DNA from: CAVXNB01 sp963763085
GTDB lineage: Bacteria > Actinomycetota > Acidimicrobiia > Acidimicrobiales > Bog-793
Assembly (NCBI GenBank): GCA_963763085.1
Contig: CAVXNB010000002.1
Span: 51,514 to 115,513, forward strand
Direction: 5' to 3'
Length of the DNA: 64,000 bases
Numbering within the stretch: the stretch's first letter is position 1; every line of letters starts with the position of its first letter. The notes under the pieces are model-generated. The model searched no databases, was not told the origin of the DNA, and saw only the letters and a program-made list of their open reading frames with translations. Made by a program: the position numbers and the translations under genes. Positions 35,259 to 44,701 of this stretch are shown in pieces.

Positions 35259-38083
35259 GAGGAGGCCGCCCCTTCGGCAGCGAGGGGGTTGCCTTGCGCC
35301 TCCGATGAACGGAGGATGCTGACATTGTCGAGTCCCAGGTAGGACTCGATCACTGTCGCGTCGTTCTTGACTGTCTCCGGCGTCCCGTTGGCGATCACTC
35401 TTCCGTAGTGCATGGCGATGATCCGATCAGACATTCCCATGATGAGCGGCATGTCATGCTCCACAACGACCAGTGTGACGTCCAGGCGATCCTTGAGCCG
35501 GACGAGCAGGCCTGCCAACGCCTCGGTCTCCCGCTGCGCGATCCCGGACGAGGGCTCGTCGAGCAGCAGCAACGACGGGCTCAGGGCGACGAGGCAGGCC
35601 AGCTCGGTGACGCGCCTCGTCCCTGTCGAGAGGTGCTGGATCTGGACGTGCTTCCACGGCTGGAGACCCATGAGCGAGACCAGCTCTAGGGCCCGTTCGC
35701 TCTTGCGGCGCTCGGGGCGCTGAAAGCCGAGCGTCGAGCGGATCACACGCGTCGGCGACTCGCGCTCCAAGGACAGGCAGACGGTCTCGAGGACGGTCAG
35801 GGTCGGAAAGAGCCGGGCGTCCTGGAACGATCGAACGAGACCCCGACGGCCACGCTGAGCGGCCGAGAGCGAGCTCACGTCGGCTCCCTGGAAGGCAACC
35901 CTGCCGGAGTCGGGCGGCACAAACCCGCCGATCATCTCCAGCAGGGTCGTCTTGCCCGCTCCGTTCGGGCCGATCAAGCCAAGGGTCTCCCCGGCATGAA
36001 CCTCGAGACTGACGTCGTCAACGGCGGTGACGCCGCCGTATCGCTTGGTCAGGCCGGCGACCTCGAGCAGAGGTGCATCCGTCGCAACGGGCATGCGCAC
36101 CGCCGCCGCGAGTCGGATCGAGGAAGCGGCGAACTCCGCTGTGGAGGCGGCAGGCATGGCGGCGGCGCGCTCGGCCGCGGGATCCAGCCCCGATTGCTTC
36201 GCGAGGCGGTCGACGACCCACTCACGCACCGGATGGATGGCACGGGCGATGCCGCCGGGGAAGTAGAGAATCAAGAACAGCCAGCCCGCGGCGGTAGCGG
36301 CTAGCCCGGCGCTGTCGAGCGGGACGAATTGCGGTACGCCGATGATGTAGAGCGCCCCGAGGAGCGGACCGGCGAGGAGCCCGATGCCACCCAGGACGGC
36401 TGCGGCTGTCGCATCGATGCTCGAGCTCACCGGAAAGGCGCTTCCGGGCAGGATCGACAACGAGCCTCCGTACACGGCTCCCGCGATTCCGGCGAGGAAG
36501 CCTGCGAGAACGAAGGCCTGGAGCTTGACGGCGGTGGTTTGCACCGTGAAGGCGCGGGCGCCGTCCTCGTTGTCGCGCTGCGCCCGCAGCCTCAAGCCGA
36601 CGCCACCACGCCAGATGTTCCGGCTGAGGATGTAGCCGATGACGAACACGGCGAGCGCCAAGTAGTAGTACCGCCTGCCGGTGTCGAAGGAGAACGAACC
36701 GAGTCTGGGCGTGCCGGAGGCGACACCACCGGCTCCGAGCATCCATGGTTGTTCGAAGAAGAAATCAGCGCATGCGAGGGCGAAACCCAGAGTAATGACG
36801 GCAAGCATGATTCCCCGGATGCGCAGCGCAGGTAGTCCGATGACGAGCGACACGGCTGCCGCTCCGAATCCGGCGGCGATAAAGCCGAAGACGAAACTGG
36901 TGTGCGCGCTGACGTAGTACGAGATCGTCGCGCCGACGCCGGCAAGGGCGAATTGACCGAGGGTGAGCTGTCCTCCGAGACCGGTGATAATGCCGACCGA
37001 CAACCCCACCAGCGCGAAGGCCAGGATCGAGGTCAAGATGATCGAGGTGGCATTCGTGACTATCAGCGGGATTACGCAGCCGGCGACAAGACCGACCGCG
37101 CCGATGATCCAGCCCAGGTTGCGAATCGCCCAGACCTTCCTGAACGAGTCGGGCAGCGGCCCCCAGGGCTGGACCGCTGCCCAGGTGGCCCTCTCCTCCG
37201 ACCGGCCGAATTGCCGACGGCGGATGAGGAGTGTGACGAGGACGACGACGAAGAGGATCGCCTCGAACTGGCCGCCTTGAGGGTAGTTCCAGATCAACAC
37301 CTGCTCGGCGACTCCGATGAAGACGCCCGCCACGAGAGCTATGGGGATGCTCGTCATCCCTGCGATGACCGCCGCCGTGAGAGCCCGCATCAGCAGCCCC
37401 GGGCCGAGGAACTCGCTCGAGGCAAAGCCGATGGTGGGCAGGACGAGCATGACCGTGAACGCGGCGATGGCGCCTGCGATCGACCACGTCAGTGTCGACA
37501 TACGTCCAGCCGACACGCCCGCCAGCCGAGCGGCATCGCGGTCGTCAGCCGCGGCCCGGATCGCCAGGCCATATCGGGTCTTTCGAAGGAACAGCGCCAG
37601 GGCGATCACAATGACCGGGGTCAGTATGAGCATCGCCGAGTAGGACGAAGTAACTGTGAGCGGTCCCACATTGAACGAGGGCATCAACGACGGCTGGGGA
37701 AACGATGTCCCCGCGTCGATCTGACCGTTCAAGAGCGCCGCGAACGGGAGCAGGAACGCAGCGACGCCCAAAGTCGCCACGAGCGTCATGAGCGTCGGAG
37801 CGTTGCGGAGGCGCCTCACCACGACGACTTCGCTCAGCGCGCCGGTGCTTGCGGACAGGATCAACGCCAGCCCGAAGGCGACCCAGTAGGGCACGTGTCC
37901 GCGGGTGACGAGCAGACCCAGGAGGGCTGCGCCGAGAGCGCCGATCTCACCCTGGGCGAAATTGATGATCTTGCTGGACCTGTAGACAAGCACCAGGCCG
38001 GCGGCGAGTATGCCGTAGGTCATGCCGGTGATGGCGCCGAGCAGCACGACGTAATCGGGCATGCTGAAGCCGAAGATCGTCAT
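35255..38083 (-). CDS. LivH-LivM-LivG triple fusion of a branched-chain-type ABC importer
   Basis: 942 residues combining three normally separate proteins. LivH-type permease about 1-290 (GLVLVYRSSKIINFAQGEIG, AAADDRDAARLAGV). LivM-type permease about 320-625 (GLSVGIITGLGGQLTLGQFALAGVGA, LRAQRDNEDGARAF). LivG-type ATPase about 675-925, with Walker A GPNGAGKTT near 705, Walker B LLLLDEP near 838 and H-loop VVVEHDM. The ABC signature is LSTGTRR near 818 instead of LSGGQ or LSYGQ. Together with the LivF domain on the MFS fusion this makes a complete core of two permeases and two ATPases from two polypeptides. Liv-type systems import amino acids, amides, urea and aromatic acids; the ligand here is unknown. 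Confidence 0.93.
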   Translation of the reverse strand: MTIFGFSMPDYVVLLGAITGMTYGILAAGLVLVYRSSKIINFAQGEIGALGAALLGLLVTRGHVPYWVAFGLALILSASTGALSEVVVVRRLRNAPTLMTLVATLGVAAFLLPFAALLNGQIDAGTSFPQPSLMPSFNVGPLTVTSSYSAMLILTPVIVIALALFLRKTRYGLAIRAAADDRDAARLAGVSAGRMSTLTWSIAGAIAAFTVMLVLPTIGFASSEFLGPGLLMRALTAAVIAGMTSIPIALVAGVFIGVAEQVLIWNYPQGGQFEAILFVVVLVTLLIRRRQFGRSEERATWAAVQPWGPLPDSFRKVWAIRNLGWIIGAVGLVAGCVIPLIVTNATSIILTSILAFALVGLSVGIITGLGGQLTLGQFALAGVGATISYYVSAHTSFVFGFIAAGFGAAAVSLVIGLPALRIRGIMLAVITLGFALACADFFFEQPWMLGAGGVASGTPRLGSFSFDTGRRYYYLALAVFVIGYILSRNIWRGGVGLRLRAQRDNEDGARAFTVQTTAVKLQAFVLAGFLAGIAGAVYGGSLSILPGSAFPVSSSIDATAAAVLGGIGLLAGPLLGALYIIGVPQFVPLDSAGLAATAAGWLFLILYFPGGIARAIHPVREWVVDRLAKQSGLDPAAERAAAMPAASTAEFAASSIRLAAAVRMPVATDAPLLEVAGLTKRYGGVTAVDDVSLEVHAGETLGLIGPNGAGKTTLLEMIGGFVPPDSGRVAFQGADVSSLSAAQRGRRGLVRSFQDARLFPTLTVLETVCLSLERESPTRVIRSTLGFQRPERRKSERALELVSLMGLQPWKHVQIQHLSTGTRRVTELACLVALSPSLLLLDEPSSGIAQRETEALAGLLVRLKDRLDVTLVVVEHDMPLIMGMSDRIIAMHYGRVIANGTPETVKNDATVIESYLGLDNVSILRSSEAQGNPLAAEGAASS

Positions 38084-38150
38084 GGACGCCCCCCCGCGCG
38101 CGTTTCAGCGGCGCTGTACGCGCCGGGAGCGGCCCCGCTCTGACCGTGCA

Positions 38151-39344
38151 TCAAAGAATGCGCAGATAGCGCTCTGCATTCTCAGACATGAGCTTGCGCT
38201 TTGCTGAATCCGGCAAGTCGAAGGACAGCGCCTTGTCGGGAGAGGTCGGCCAGTCGCACTGCGGGTGTGGAAAGTCCGACTGCCACATGAGCACGTCCTC
38301 CCCCAGAACGGCGATGATCGACTGGGCGAGCTTCTCGTCCTCGTAGAACTCGAGTCCGATGTAAACCTGGCCCTCGGCGGCGTAGTCGAGGGGATCCCGC
38401 TTCATGTTCGGCACGACCCTGCGCATGTAGTCCACCTGGCCCCGGAGCCGGTAGAGCCAGAACGGGAGCCAGCCCGCCCCGACCTCGGCAAAGCCAACTC
38501 GGAGCCTCGGGTACTCGTCGAAGAGGCCGGACAGGATCAGGTAGGCGACCAGGCGTTGGGCGCCCCACGGGTGCGCCGCCGCGCGGGCGACCACGACGTT
38601 GTCCCACATGTCCCGGTAGCCGGGGAAATAGGGCGGCTCGTAGAAGAAGGAGTGATGGAGGAGAGGCAGGTCGGCGTCGTCCATGGCCCGCCAGATCGGG
38701 TGCAGGTCGGGATCGTCCACGGGCAGATCCTGGGGCAGAACCACCGTCACCGCAGCGACGCAGCGCTCGTCGGCGTACCGCTTGATCTCCTCGGCCGACC
38801 AGGTCGGATCGGCACCGTGGACCTGGATCGCAGGCTTGAGTCGATTCGGATCCTCCGAGGCGTAGTCGACGGCGTAGCGGTTGTAGGCGGCGAGCAGTTC
38901 CAGCGACAGCGACTTGTCGAGTGCAGTGCTCGCCATTCCGAACGTCCCGGGGATGATGAGGTGCATGTCGGTGCCCTCGCGGTCCATCGCCCGCAGCCGG
39001 CCACGGGCGTTGTCGTGCATGACACCGGCCTCCGGAGCCTCCTTCATCTGCTTGGAGACCGCAGCCCCGAGGGGGTTCTTGGCCGTCTCGCCCGTCTGGA
39101 TCGTTCCGGCTTCGCCTTCCCTCTTCTGGCCCAGGGGTCGCGAATACTGATACGGGGCCACGACGAGGTTGTACGAGGGGTGGTCCCAGTCGCCGACATC
39201 TTGCCTGGGGTTCTTGTTCAGCTGCAGGTACGGGCCGAGCTCCTCCCAGCGTCGGGTCAGTTCGGCGCTCCCGTGCTCCTTCAGGAGCTCCATCGCCGGT
39301 ATGACGTGGGTGTCGGTGTCGACGATGCGATACCCGTTCTTCAT
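38151..39344 (-). CDS. Amidohydrolase family protein (ACMSD-like)
   Basis: 397 residues of the amidohydrolase-2 group, whose members decarboxylate or hydrolyse cyclic and aromatic acids using one metal. The start ATG (MKNGYRIVDTDTHV) follows GAGGAG; the DTDTH motif supplies the first metal ligands. Other likely ligands: LLHHSFFY and the Asp in WQSDFPHPQCDWP. Longer readings upstream of 39344 cross the promoter and are rejected. It is the first gene of the Liv importer operon (67 bases before LivHMG) under box F. Its nearest relative in the window is the protein at 52118-53266. Confidence 0.9.
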   Translation of the reverse strand: MKNGYRIVDTDTHVIPAMELLKEHGSAELTRRWEELGPYLQLNKNPRQDVGDWDHPSYNLVVAPYQYSRPLGQKREGEAGTIQTGETAKNPLGAAVSKQMKEAPEAGVMHDNARGRLRAMDREGTDMHLIIPGTFGMASTALDKSLSLELLAAYNRYAVDYASEDPNRLKPAIQVHGADPTWSAEEIKRYADERCVAAVTVVLPQDLPVDDPDLHPIWRAMDDADLPLLHHSFFYEPPYFPGYRDMWDNVVVARAAAHPWGAQRLVAYLILSGLFDEYPRLRVGFAEVGAGWLPFWLYRLRGQVDYMRRVVPNMKRDPLDYAAEGQVYIGLEFYEDEKLAQSIIAVLGEDVLMWQSDFPHPQCDWPTSPDKALSFDLPDSAKRKLMSENAERYLRIL

Positions 39345-39512
39345 AGAAGTCCGCTCCTCGCTCCACCGCGGGCGCTTTGGGCTCGGGCTCTCCGACAAGC
39401 CGTTCCAGATCTCGGGGACCCAGTCGGCAGAGCTAGCTACGCCGGGACCGGGTTGCTCGTCCTCGGAAGCGGAGCAACTTGAAACCCTGCGACCTGTGCA
39501 CGCAGTCTGAAT

Positions 39513-39532
39513 AATTGCGTATCCTCTTCTAG
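39513..39532. promoter_or_regulatory. Island operator box F (reverse strand AGAAGAGGATACGCAATT)
   Basis: AATTGCGTATCCTCTT (39513-39528) is identical over 16 bases with box L before the binding-protein gene. It lies about 170 bases upstream of the amidohydrolase-Liv operon, in a 274-base gap with nothing else recognisable. Confidence 0.65.
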
Positions 39533-39618
39533 CCTCCCAACATTTCGGATCCCTGTCAAGCAAGGGTCGCCGGCGCCGCGCAGGAGCACGGCCCGCAGGT
39601 CGGAGCGCGTCGCCGCGG

Positions 39619-40572
39619 TCAGCTGACCACGTAACCGCGCCGCTTGTCGACGACGTTGACGAGCGGACGCCCGTGCGCAAAGTGGTCCAGGTTCACAGCG
39701 GTCAATTCCGCCAGCACCTCGACGATCCGAGGGGTCCAGACCGCAATGTGCGGTGAGATCACGATGCCAGGTGTGTTCCACAACGGAGAGTCGTCGGGAA
39801 GCGGCTCGACGGGGAAGACGTCCAGCGCGGCAAAGATCCTTCCCGCGGCGGCATATTCGACCAGGGCGTCATGGTCCACGAGTTCGGCCCGCCCGACATT
39901 GACGATGAAGCAGCCGGCCTTGGCCGCGGCCAGCTCGGGCGCCCCTAGGACCTGGCGCGTCTCCGGCGTCACCGCCGCGGCGAGTACGACGTGATCGCTG
40001 CGGGACATGGCATCAATCAGCTGTCCGGTGCCGACGACCTCGTGGCACGGTCCCGGTCCGGCCTCGGGTCTCCGGCGAACGGCGATGGTGTGCATGCCGA
40101 ACGATCTTGCAATCTCAGCCACTCGCCGGCCGATCGGGCCGAGTCCGACGGTCGTCAGGGTCGCACCCTCGAGACCGTCCTGGAAGAAGCGTACCCAAGA
40201 CATCTCGCGCTGTTGTTGGCGCACCTGCTCCAGTCGCTTGGCGTGCTCGAGGATTCTCGCCATCGCGAACTCGGCCACGGGCCCCGCCGAGGCGCCCGAC
40301 GAGTTGGTGAGCACGACCTCGCTGGCAACAAGCTCGGGGATGAGCAGGCCGTCAACCCCGGTTGCCAGCGACTGGATCCAGCGAACTCCCCCCTGCAGTC
40401 CGGAACGGACGTCTTGAGGTGCGCTGACGATGCCGACGACGATCGCGTCCGCAGGTCCGTCTCCGATCGCCCCGAGCCGGAGCGGGAGGTGGCGAGCCTT
40501 CGCTCGTGCCGCCAGACCTTCGCGGAAAGCAGCCCCGACCTCATCAGCCACCTGCAACTTGAGCTCGTCCAC
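39619..40572 (-). CDS. D-isomer-specific 2-hydroxyacid dehydrogenase family protein
   Basis: 317 residues, GTG start. NAD-binding GLGPIGRRVAEIA; catalytic Arg in NVGRAELVDHDAL, Glu in ALDVFPVEPLPDDSPLW and His in VISPHIAVWTPR, so the catalytic triad is complete. Reduces a 2-oxoacid or oxidises a 2-hydroxyacid, or belongs to the phosphoglycerate dehydrogenase-like group. Single gene, divergent from the second ligase operon across box G. Confidence 0.9.
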   Translation of the reverse strand: MDELKLQVADEVGAAFREGLAARAKARHLPLRLGAIGDGPADAIVVGIVSAPQDVRSGLQGGVRWIQSLATGVDGLLIPELVASEVVLTNSSGASAGPVAEFAMARILEHAKRLEQVRQQQREMSWVRFFQDGLEGATLTTVGLGPIGRRVAEIARSFGMHTIAVRRRPEAGPGPCHEVVGTGQLIDAMSRSDHVVLAAAVTPETRQVLGAPELAAAKAGCFIVNVGRAELVDHDALVEYAAAGRIFAALDVFPVEPLPDDSPLWNTPGIVISPHIAVWTPRIVEVLAELTAVNLDHFAHGRPLVNVVDKRRGYVVS

Positions 40573-40600
40573 TAGGCCTGCCTCCGAGACGGCTAGATCA

Positions 40601-40615
40601 GCATACTGTATTATG
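40601..40615. promoter_or_regulatory. Island operator box G (GCATACTGTATTATG)
   Basis: In the 71-base gap between the divergent 2-hydroxyacid dehydrogenase and ligase genes. ACTGTATTA is shared exactly with box H. Its core is GTATGC on the reverse strand, so it diverges from the GTATAC consensus. Confidence 0.5.
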
Positions 40616-40643
40616 AAGCGCCAGCATCGGCTACGGAGGTCGC

Positions 40644-41914
40644 GTGACGACAGATGACGAGCGTGAACTCTGGGATCCAGCCGAACAGGGCCGTGCCGCT
40701 CCCGATGTTGCCGCTCGTGCCGCCAAGGCCGTCCAGGAGGCGTGGGATCGGGTCTGGGAACAGCCCATAGCCTTCTACAGGCGCAAGTTCGAAGACGCCG
40801 GTCTGTCGCCTGGCGCGGTCCCGCCTCTCAGCGACATCCCCCGCACGAACAAGGCGGAGCTTCGCTCGGACGAGGACCTTCATCCTCCTTTCGGCACCTA
40901 CCGGTCGGTGACATTGGACCAAGCGGTGCGGATCGGGTCCTCCAGCGGCACGACCGGTACGCCGACTCTGTTCTTCTATTCGCCACACGACCTCGGGGTG
41001 CACATCGAGACAGCGAGGCGCACCTTGTGGCGCCACGGGATGAGACGAGGTGGCCGTTGGACCCATAGTTGGCCTCAGGGGATCTATCCCACTGGCGTGA
41101 GCGCCGGGCGGCAGTATCTCGATCTCGGCGTCCTCGAGATTCCGGTCGGCCCACCGTTCACGCCTCAGGTGGCCGCCGATCACGTGCGTCTGTGGGAGCT
41201 GCTCCGACCGAACGGGTTCATGGTGACCGGATCCCAGCTCCAGACCTACGAGAGCGCGGCCCAGGGATCGGTGTCGATCTCCCCGCCCTCATGGCGGACG
41301 GCATCCTCGCATTCCTCGAGGCAAGTTGTCAGTTCGAGGGTCCCCGGCAACGTGTCGAGTCGGCCTACGGGGTCAGGTTGCACAACATCGGCGGTGCGTC
41401 GGAGATCCCGGGTTTCGCGACGAGCGACTGCCGCTTCCACACCGGTCTTCACTGTTCGCCGGACCACTTTCTCATCCAGGTGTGCGACCGCGACACGGGC
41501 ATGGAGGTCGCTCCGGGCGAGCGCGGGAGTCTCGTCGTGACGGCGTTCGACATCGATGCGACCTTCCTGCGGTATGACCTCGAGGACGTGGTCGTGGAAC
41601 ACACCGAACCCTGCCCATGCGGGGAGGCGGGATCGCGCTACACGCTTCTCGGGCGATCGGCTGACGTCGTCACGGTCGGTGGCAGGGCGCTGCTCCCGAT
41701 CGACATCCAGCTCGCTCTGGACGAGGCCGGCGGTCCCGAGTTCCAGATCATGCGAGACGAACAGGGCGACGCCCTTCGACTTCGGGTCGAGACCGCCGAC
41801 GCGCACGGCCTGACCGGGGCGCTCAGCGAAAGCCTCGGGGTTACCGTGAACATCGAGGCCATCGACGTCGGGACCTTGCCCCGCGCCACCTTCAAGCCGC
41901 GGCGCCTGTCGTGA
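40644..41914 (+). CDS. Second PaaK-like acyl-CoA ligase, apparent frameshift
   Basis: Paralogue of the 25595 protein: same FYRRKFEDAG, IPRTNKAELR, phosphate loop SSSGTTGTPT, YLDLGVLEI, then IGGASEIPGF, CPCGEAGSRYTLLGR and the same LPRATFKPRR ending. The frame breaks at about 41261-41268 (YESAAQ to GIGVDLPALM); one missing base in the CCCAGGG stretch would restore 423 residues. GTG start. The downstream CoA transferase overlaps its stop by 4 bases, so the five genes from here to 45604 form one operon under box G. Confidence 0.82.
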
Positions 41915-43074
41915 GCTACCGGCCGCTGGCGGGAATCAGGGTGCTTGACATCTCGCGCCTTTATCCAGGTGCGCTCACGACCCAGAAGCTGGCCGACCTC
42001 GGAGCCGATGTCGTGAAGATCGAGGAACCCGGGCGCGGTGACTACCTGCGTACCATTCCCCCTCTCGTCGAGGGCAGGGGGATCCTCCATCTCGTGCTCG
42101 ATCGGGGAAAGCGGAGCGTCGCGCTCGACCTGAAGCGGCGCGAGGGCGTGGACGAGTTCCTGCGGCTCGTCGCGGTCACCGATGTGCTCGTCGAGAGCGC
42201 ACGGCCCGGTCGGTTCGCCGCGATGGGGATCGACTTCGCCGACCTACGCAGGCGCTATCCGCAACTGGTCGCCTGCTCGGTCTCTGGTTTCGGGCAGACG
42301 GGCCCGCTGGCGCCGGCTCCCTCCCACGGGATGAACATGGACGCCCTGGCGGGCGATCTCATCGTCGCCGACTGGAAGGGGCGGAAGCGCTTCGTCGTGC
42401 TCGGCTTTTCGCTCGGGGTCGAGCTGGGAGCCGCCAACGCCGCGCTCGGCATCGCGGCGGCGGTCTTCGCGGCCAGGAACACCGGCGAGGGGGTCTGGAT
42501 CGACGCCTCCTGCTGGGACGGAGCCCTCGAGATTCAGCGGCTGCCGGTCGCGAGCTTCCTGGCCGCCGGCGTGTCCCTCGGCCCCCGTGACCCGCGACCG
42601 CTCTATGACGTCTACGAGACCGCCGACAACAAGCTCGTGCTCTTCTGCGCCATCGAGCGCAAATTCTGGGACTCGTTCTGCCGCGGCGTGGGTCGGCCGG
42701 ACCTGGCCGAGCGTTGGACGGGGACCGACGTCGATTTCGGTTCGGACCCGGCTCTCCGCCAGGAGCTCGAGGCGATCTTCGCCGAGCGCAGCGCCGGCGA
42801 ATGGGAGAAGCGCTTTGTCGAGTGGGACATCCCCGGGAGCGCCGTGCTTACTCTCGCCGAGGTTCTCGAGCACCCGCACTTTAAGGCACGGCGGATGGTA
42901 CGCCAGGGCGAAGGCGAGGAGATTCCGTCGGTGGCCAGCCCGCTCCGCTGGCACGATCTCGACGAGCGACCGGGTGACGACGCCCGCCGCCCGCCGGAGC
43001 TGGGCCAGCACACCGTCGAGGTCTTCGACGAGTGGCTGGGAGAAGAGAGACAAGCGAGAGGAGAAACGGCTTGA
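41911..43074 (+). CDS. Family III CoA transferase (CaiB/BaiF type)
   Basis: 387 residues moving CoA between carboxylic acids. Family features: MSYRPLAGIRVLDISRLYPG, LGADVVKIEEPGRGDYLR, KRSVALDLK, VSGFGQTGP and the probable catalytic Asp in GMNMDALAGD. The C-terminal half has the CaiB lid segments (WEKRFVEWDIPGSAV, HPHFKARRMV). GTG start overlapping the ligase stop (GTGA). It provides an ATP-independent way to form the CoA thioester next to the ATP-dependent ligase. Confidence 0.93.
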   Translation: MSYRPLAGIRVLDISRLYPGALTTQKLADLGADVVKIEEPGRGDYLRTIPPLVEGRGILHLVLDRGKRSVALDLKRREGVDEFLRLVAVTDVLVESARPGRFAAMGIDFADLRRRYPQLVACSVSGFGQTGPLAPAPSHGMNMDALAGDLIVADWKGRKRFVVLGFSLGVELGAANAALGIAAAVFAARNTGEGVWIDASCWDGALEIQRLPVASFLAAGVSLGPRDPRPLYDVYETADNKLVLFCAIERKFWDSFCRGVGRPDLAERWTGTDVDFGSDPALRQELEAIFAERSAGEWEKRFVEWDIPGSAVLTLAEVLEHPHFKARRMVRQGEGEEIPSVASPLRWHDLDERPGDDARRPPELGQHTVEVFDEWLGEERQARGETA

Positions 43075-43544
43075 GCGAAATCGAGAATCGAATCGTTACC
43101 TTGGGGATCGAGATCCCTGAGCCACTTCCTTCCGGTGGCCTGTACGCCTCCGTCGTGATCGACGGCAATGTCGCCTACACCTCCGGAATCGTCGCCATCG
43201 TCTTGGGGCCACCCCTTGCGCTGGCCTACGCCGGCCTCGTCGGTGAGGAGTTGTCCATAGAGGAGGGCCAAGCCTCGGCCCGCGGGGCGTTCGTAAGCAC
43301 GCTTGCCAACCTGCGAGGTGCACTCGGCGACCTCGATCGGATCGACAGGTTCCTGAAGGTGACCGGTTTCGTCCGCGCGGCGCCCGGTTTCAAGGAGCTT
43401 CCCAAGATCCTCGACGGCGCCTCCCAGGTCATCGTCGACGTCTGGGGAAGCGAGAAGCTGTCCGCCAGGACGACCGTCGGGGTCGCGGCGCTGCCCGGGG
43501 GAGCCAGCGTCGAGCTCGACACCGTCGTACGTCTCCGGGACTGA
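43071..43544 (+). CDS. RidA/YjgF-family protein
   Basis: 157 residues. TTG start at 43071 overlaps the CoA-transferase stop (TTGA) and follows AGGAG. The protein begins MSEIENRIVTLGIEIP; the fold is visible in YASVVIDGNVAYTSGIVA, ASARGAFVSTLANLRGALGDLDRIDRFLKVTGFV and the C-terminal VGVAALPGGASVELDTVVRL. Canonical RidA deaminates reactive enamines with a conserved Arg before a cysteine; here that place reads KLSARTTVGVAALP. It belongs to the broader group often seen in catabolic operons. Paralogue at 58943. Confidence 0.88.
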   Translation: MSEIENRIVTLGIEIPEPLPSGGLYASVVIDGNVAYTSGIVAIVLGPPLALAYAGLVGEELSIEEGQASARGAFVSTLANLRGALGDLDRIDRFLKVTGFVRAAPGFKELPKILDGASQVIVDVWGSEKLSARTTVGVAALPGGASVELDTVVRLRD

Positions 43545-43556
43545 GGGCGAACACCG

Positions 43557-44699
43557 GTGGACTTCGGCTGGTCGGACGATGACGTCGGTTTCCGCGAGGA
43601 GCTGCGCTCGTTCCTCGAGGCCGAGCTGGGGGACCACTGGAACGGGCGCGAGCGACAACTGGGCACCCCGGAGAACGTCGCCTTTTCGATCGGGTTCGCA
43701 TCTCGGCTCGGGGAGAAGGGCTGGCTGACCCCGCACTGGCCCGAGACCCATGGCGGAAGGGGGGCGACGCCCTGGCAGCACATCATCCTCGGCGAGGAGC
43801 TGTGGTCGATCGGGGAACCGCGCGGCCCGCAGTACATGAACGTGAACTGGATCGGGCCTTCGATCCTGGCCCACGGCACTCCGCAACAGCAGCGCGAGCA
43901 CCTCACGCGTATCGCGCGGGGTGATGTCATCTGGTGCCAGGGATTCTCCGAGCCGGAGGCCGGGTCCGACCTCGGGTCTCTGCGTACGCGGGCCGAGCGC
44001 GATGGCGAGGAATACGTCGTGAACGGCCAGAAGATCTGGACCTCGTATGCGTCCTCGGCGGAGTTCTGCTACCTGCTCGTCCGCACGGGCCCGGTCGCCG
44101 ATCGCAACCGGGCTATCTCGGTCCTGCTCGTGCCCACCGCAACGCCCGGCTTCGAGATCCGACCAGTGCCCTCGATTGTCGGCGAGCACTCCTTCCACGA
44201 GCTCTTCTTCACCGACATGCGCGTGCCGGTGTCGAGTCGCCTGGGGCCGGAGAACGGTGGCTGGGACGTCGTGCGGGAGGCCTTGGCGTTCGAGCGAGTC
44301 GGCGCCCCTCGTTACGTGCGGGCGGCGCGGATACTCGACGAGGCACTCGAGTGGATGGCGGCACACGACCGGCCCGTTGCCGTTGAGCTACGCGAAGAGG
44401 TGGCTCAGGCGAGGGCGGCTTGCTCGGCCGCCCGAATCCTCGTCTACCAGGTTATCGACGAGCGAGCCCAGAACGCGAGACCGGGCCCGAAGGTGTATCT
44501 CGCCAGAGCCGCAATGGTGCAGGCCGAACGTGCCGTGGCACGCGTCGTCGCCAACCTGCTCGGAGCCGACGGTCTCGTGACCGGCTCGCTCGCCAGCGAG
44601 CAGATACGCAAGTCGATGGCGGCCGGCCTCGCCGGCGGCTCATACGAGACGCAGCTGAACCTGATCGCGCGGCTGGCGCTCGAGCTCCCAAAGGCCTGA
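43557..44699 (+). CDS. Acyl-CoA dehydrogenase, full length
   Basis: 380 residues, GTG start. Segments: WPETHGGRGATPWQHIILGEEL, WCQGFSEPEAGSDLGSLRTRA, YVVNGQKIWTSYASSAEF, FHELFFTDMRVPVS, C-terminal AGGSYETQLNLIARLALELP. Desaturates an acyl-CoA. Directly followed (2 bases) by a small acyl-CoA dehydrogenase gene, the second such pair in the island. Confidence 0.93.
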   Translation: MDFGWSDDDVGFREELRSFLEAELGDHWNGRERQLGTPENVAFSIGFASRLGEKGWLTPHWPETHGGRGATPWQHIILGEELWSIGEPRGPQYMNVNWIGPSILAHGTPQQQREHLTRIARGDVIWCQGFSEPEAGSDLGSLRTRAERDGEEYVVNGQKIWTSYASSAEFCYLLVRTGPVADRNRAISVLLVPTATPGFEIRPVPSIVGEHSFHELFFTDMRVPVSSRLGPENGGWDVVREALAFERVGAPRYVRAARILDEALEWMAAHDRPVAVELREEVAQARAACSAARILVYQVIDERAQNARPGPKVYLARAAMVQAERAVARVVANLLGADGLVTGSLASEQIRKSMAAGLAGGSYETQLNLIARLALELPKA

Positions 44700-44701
44700 C
44701 C

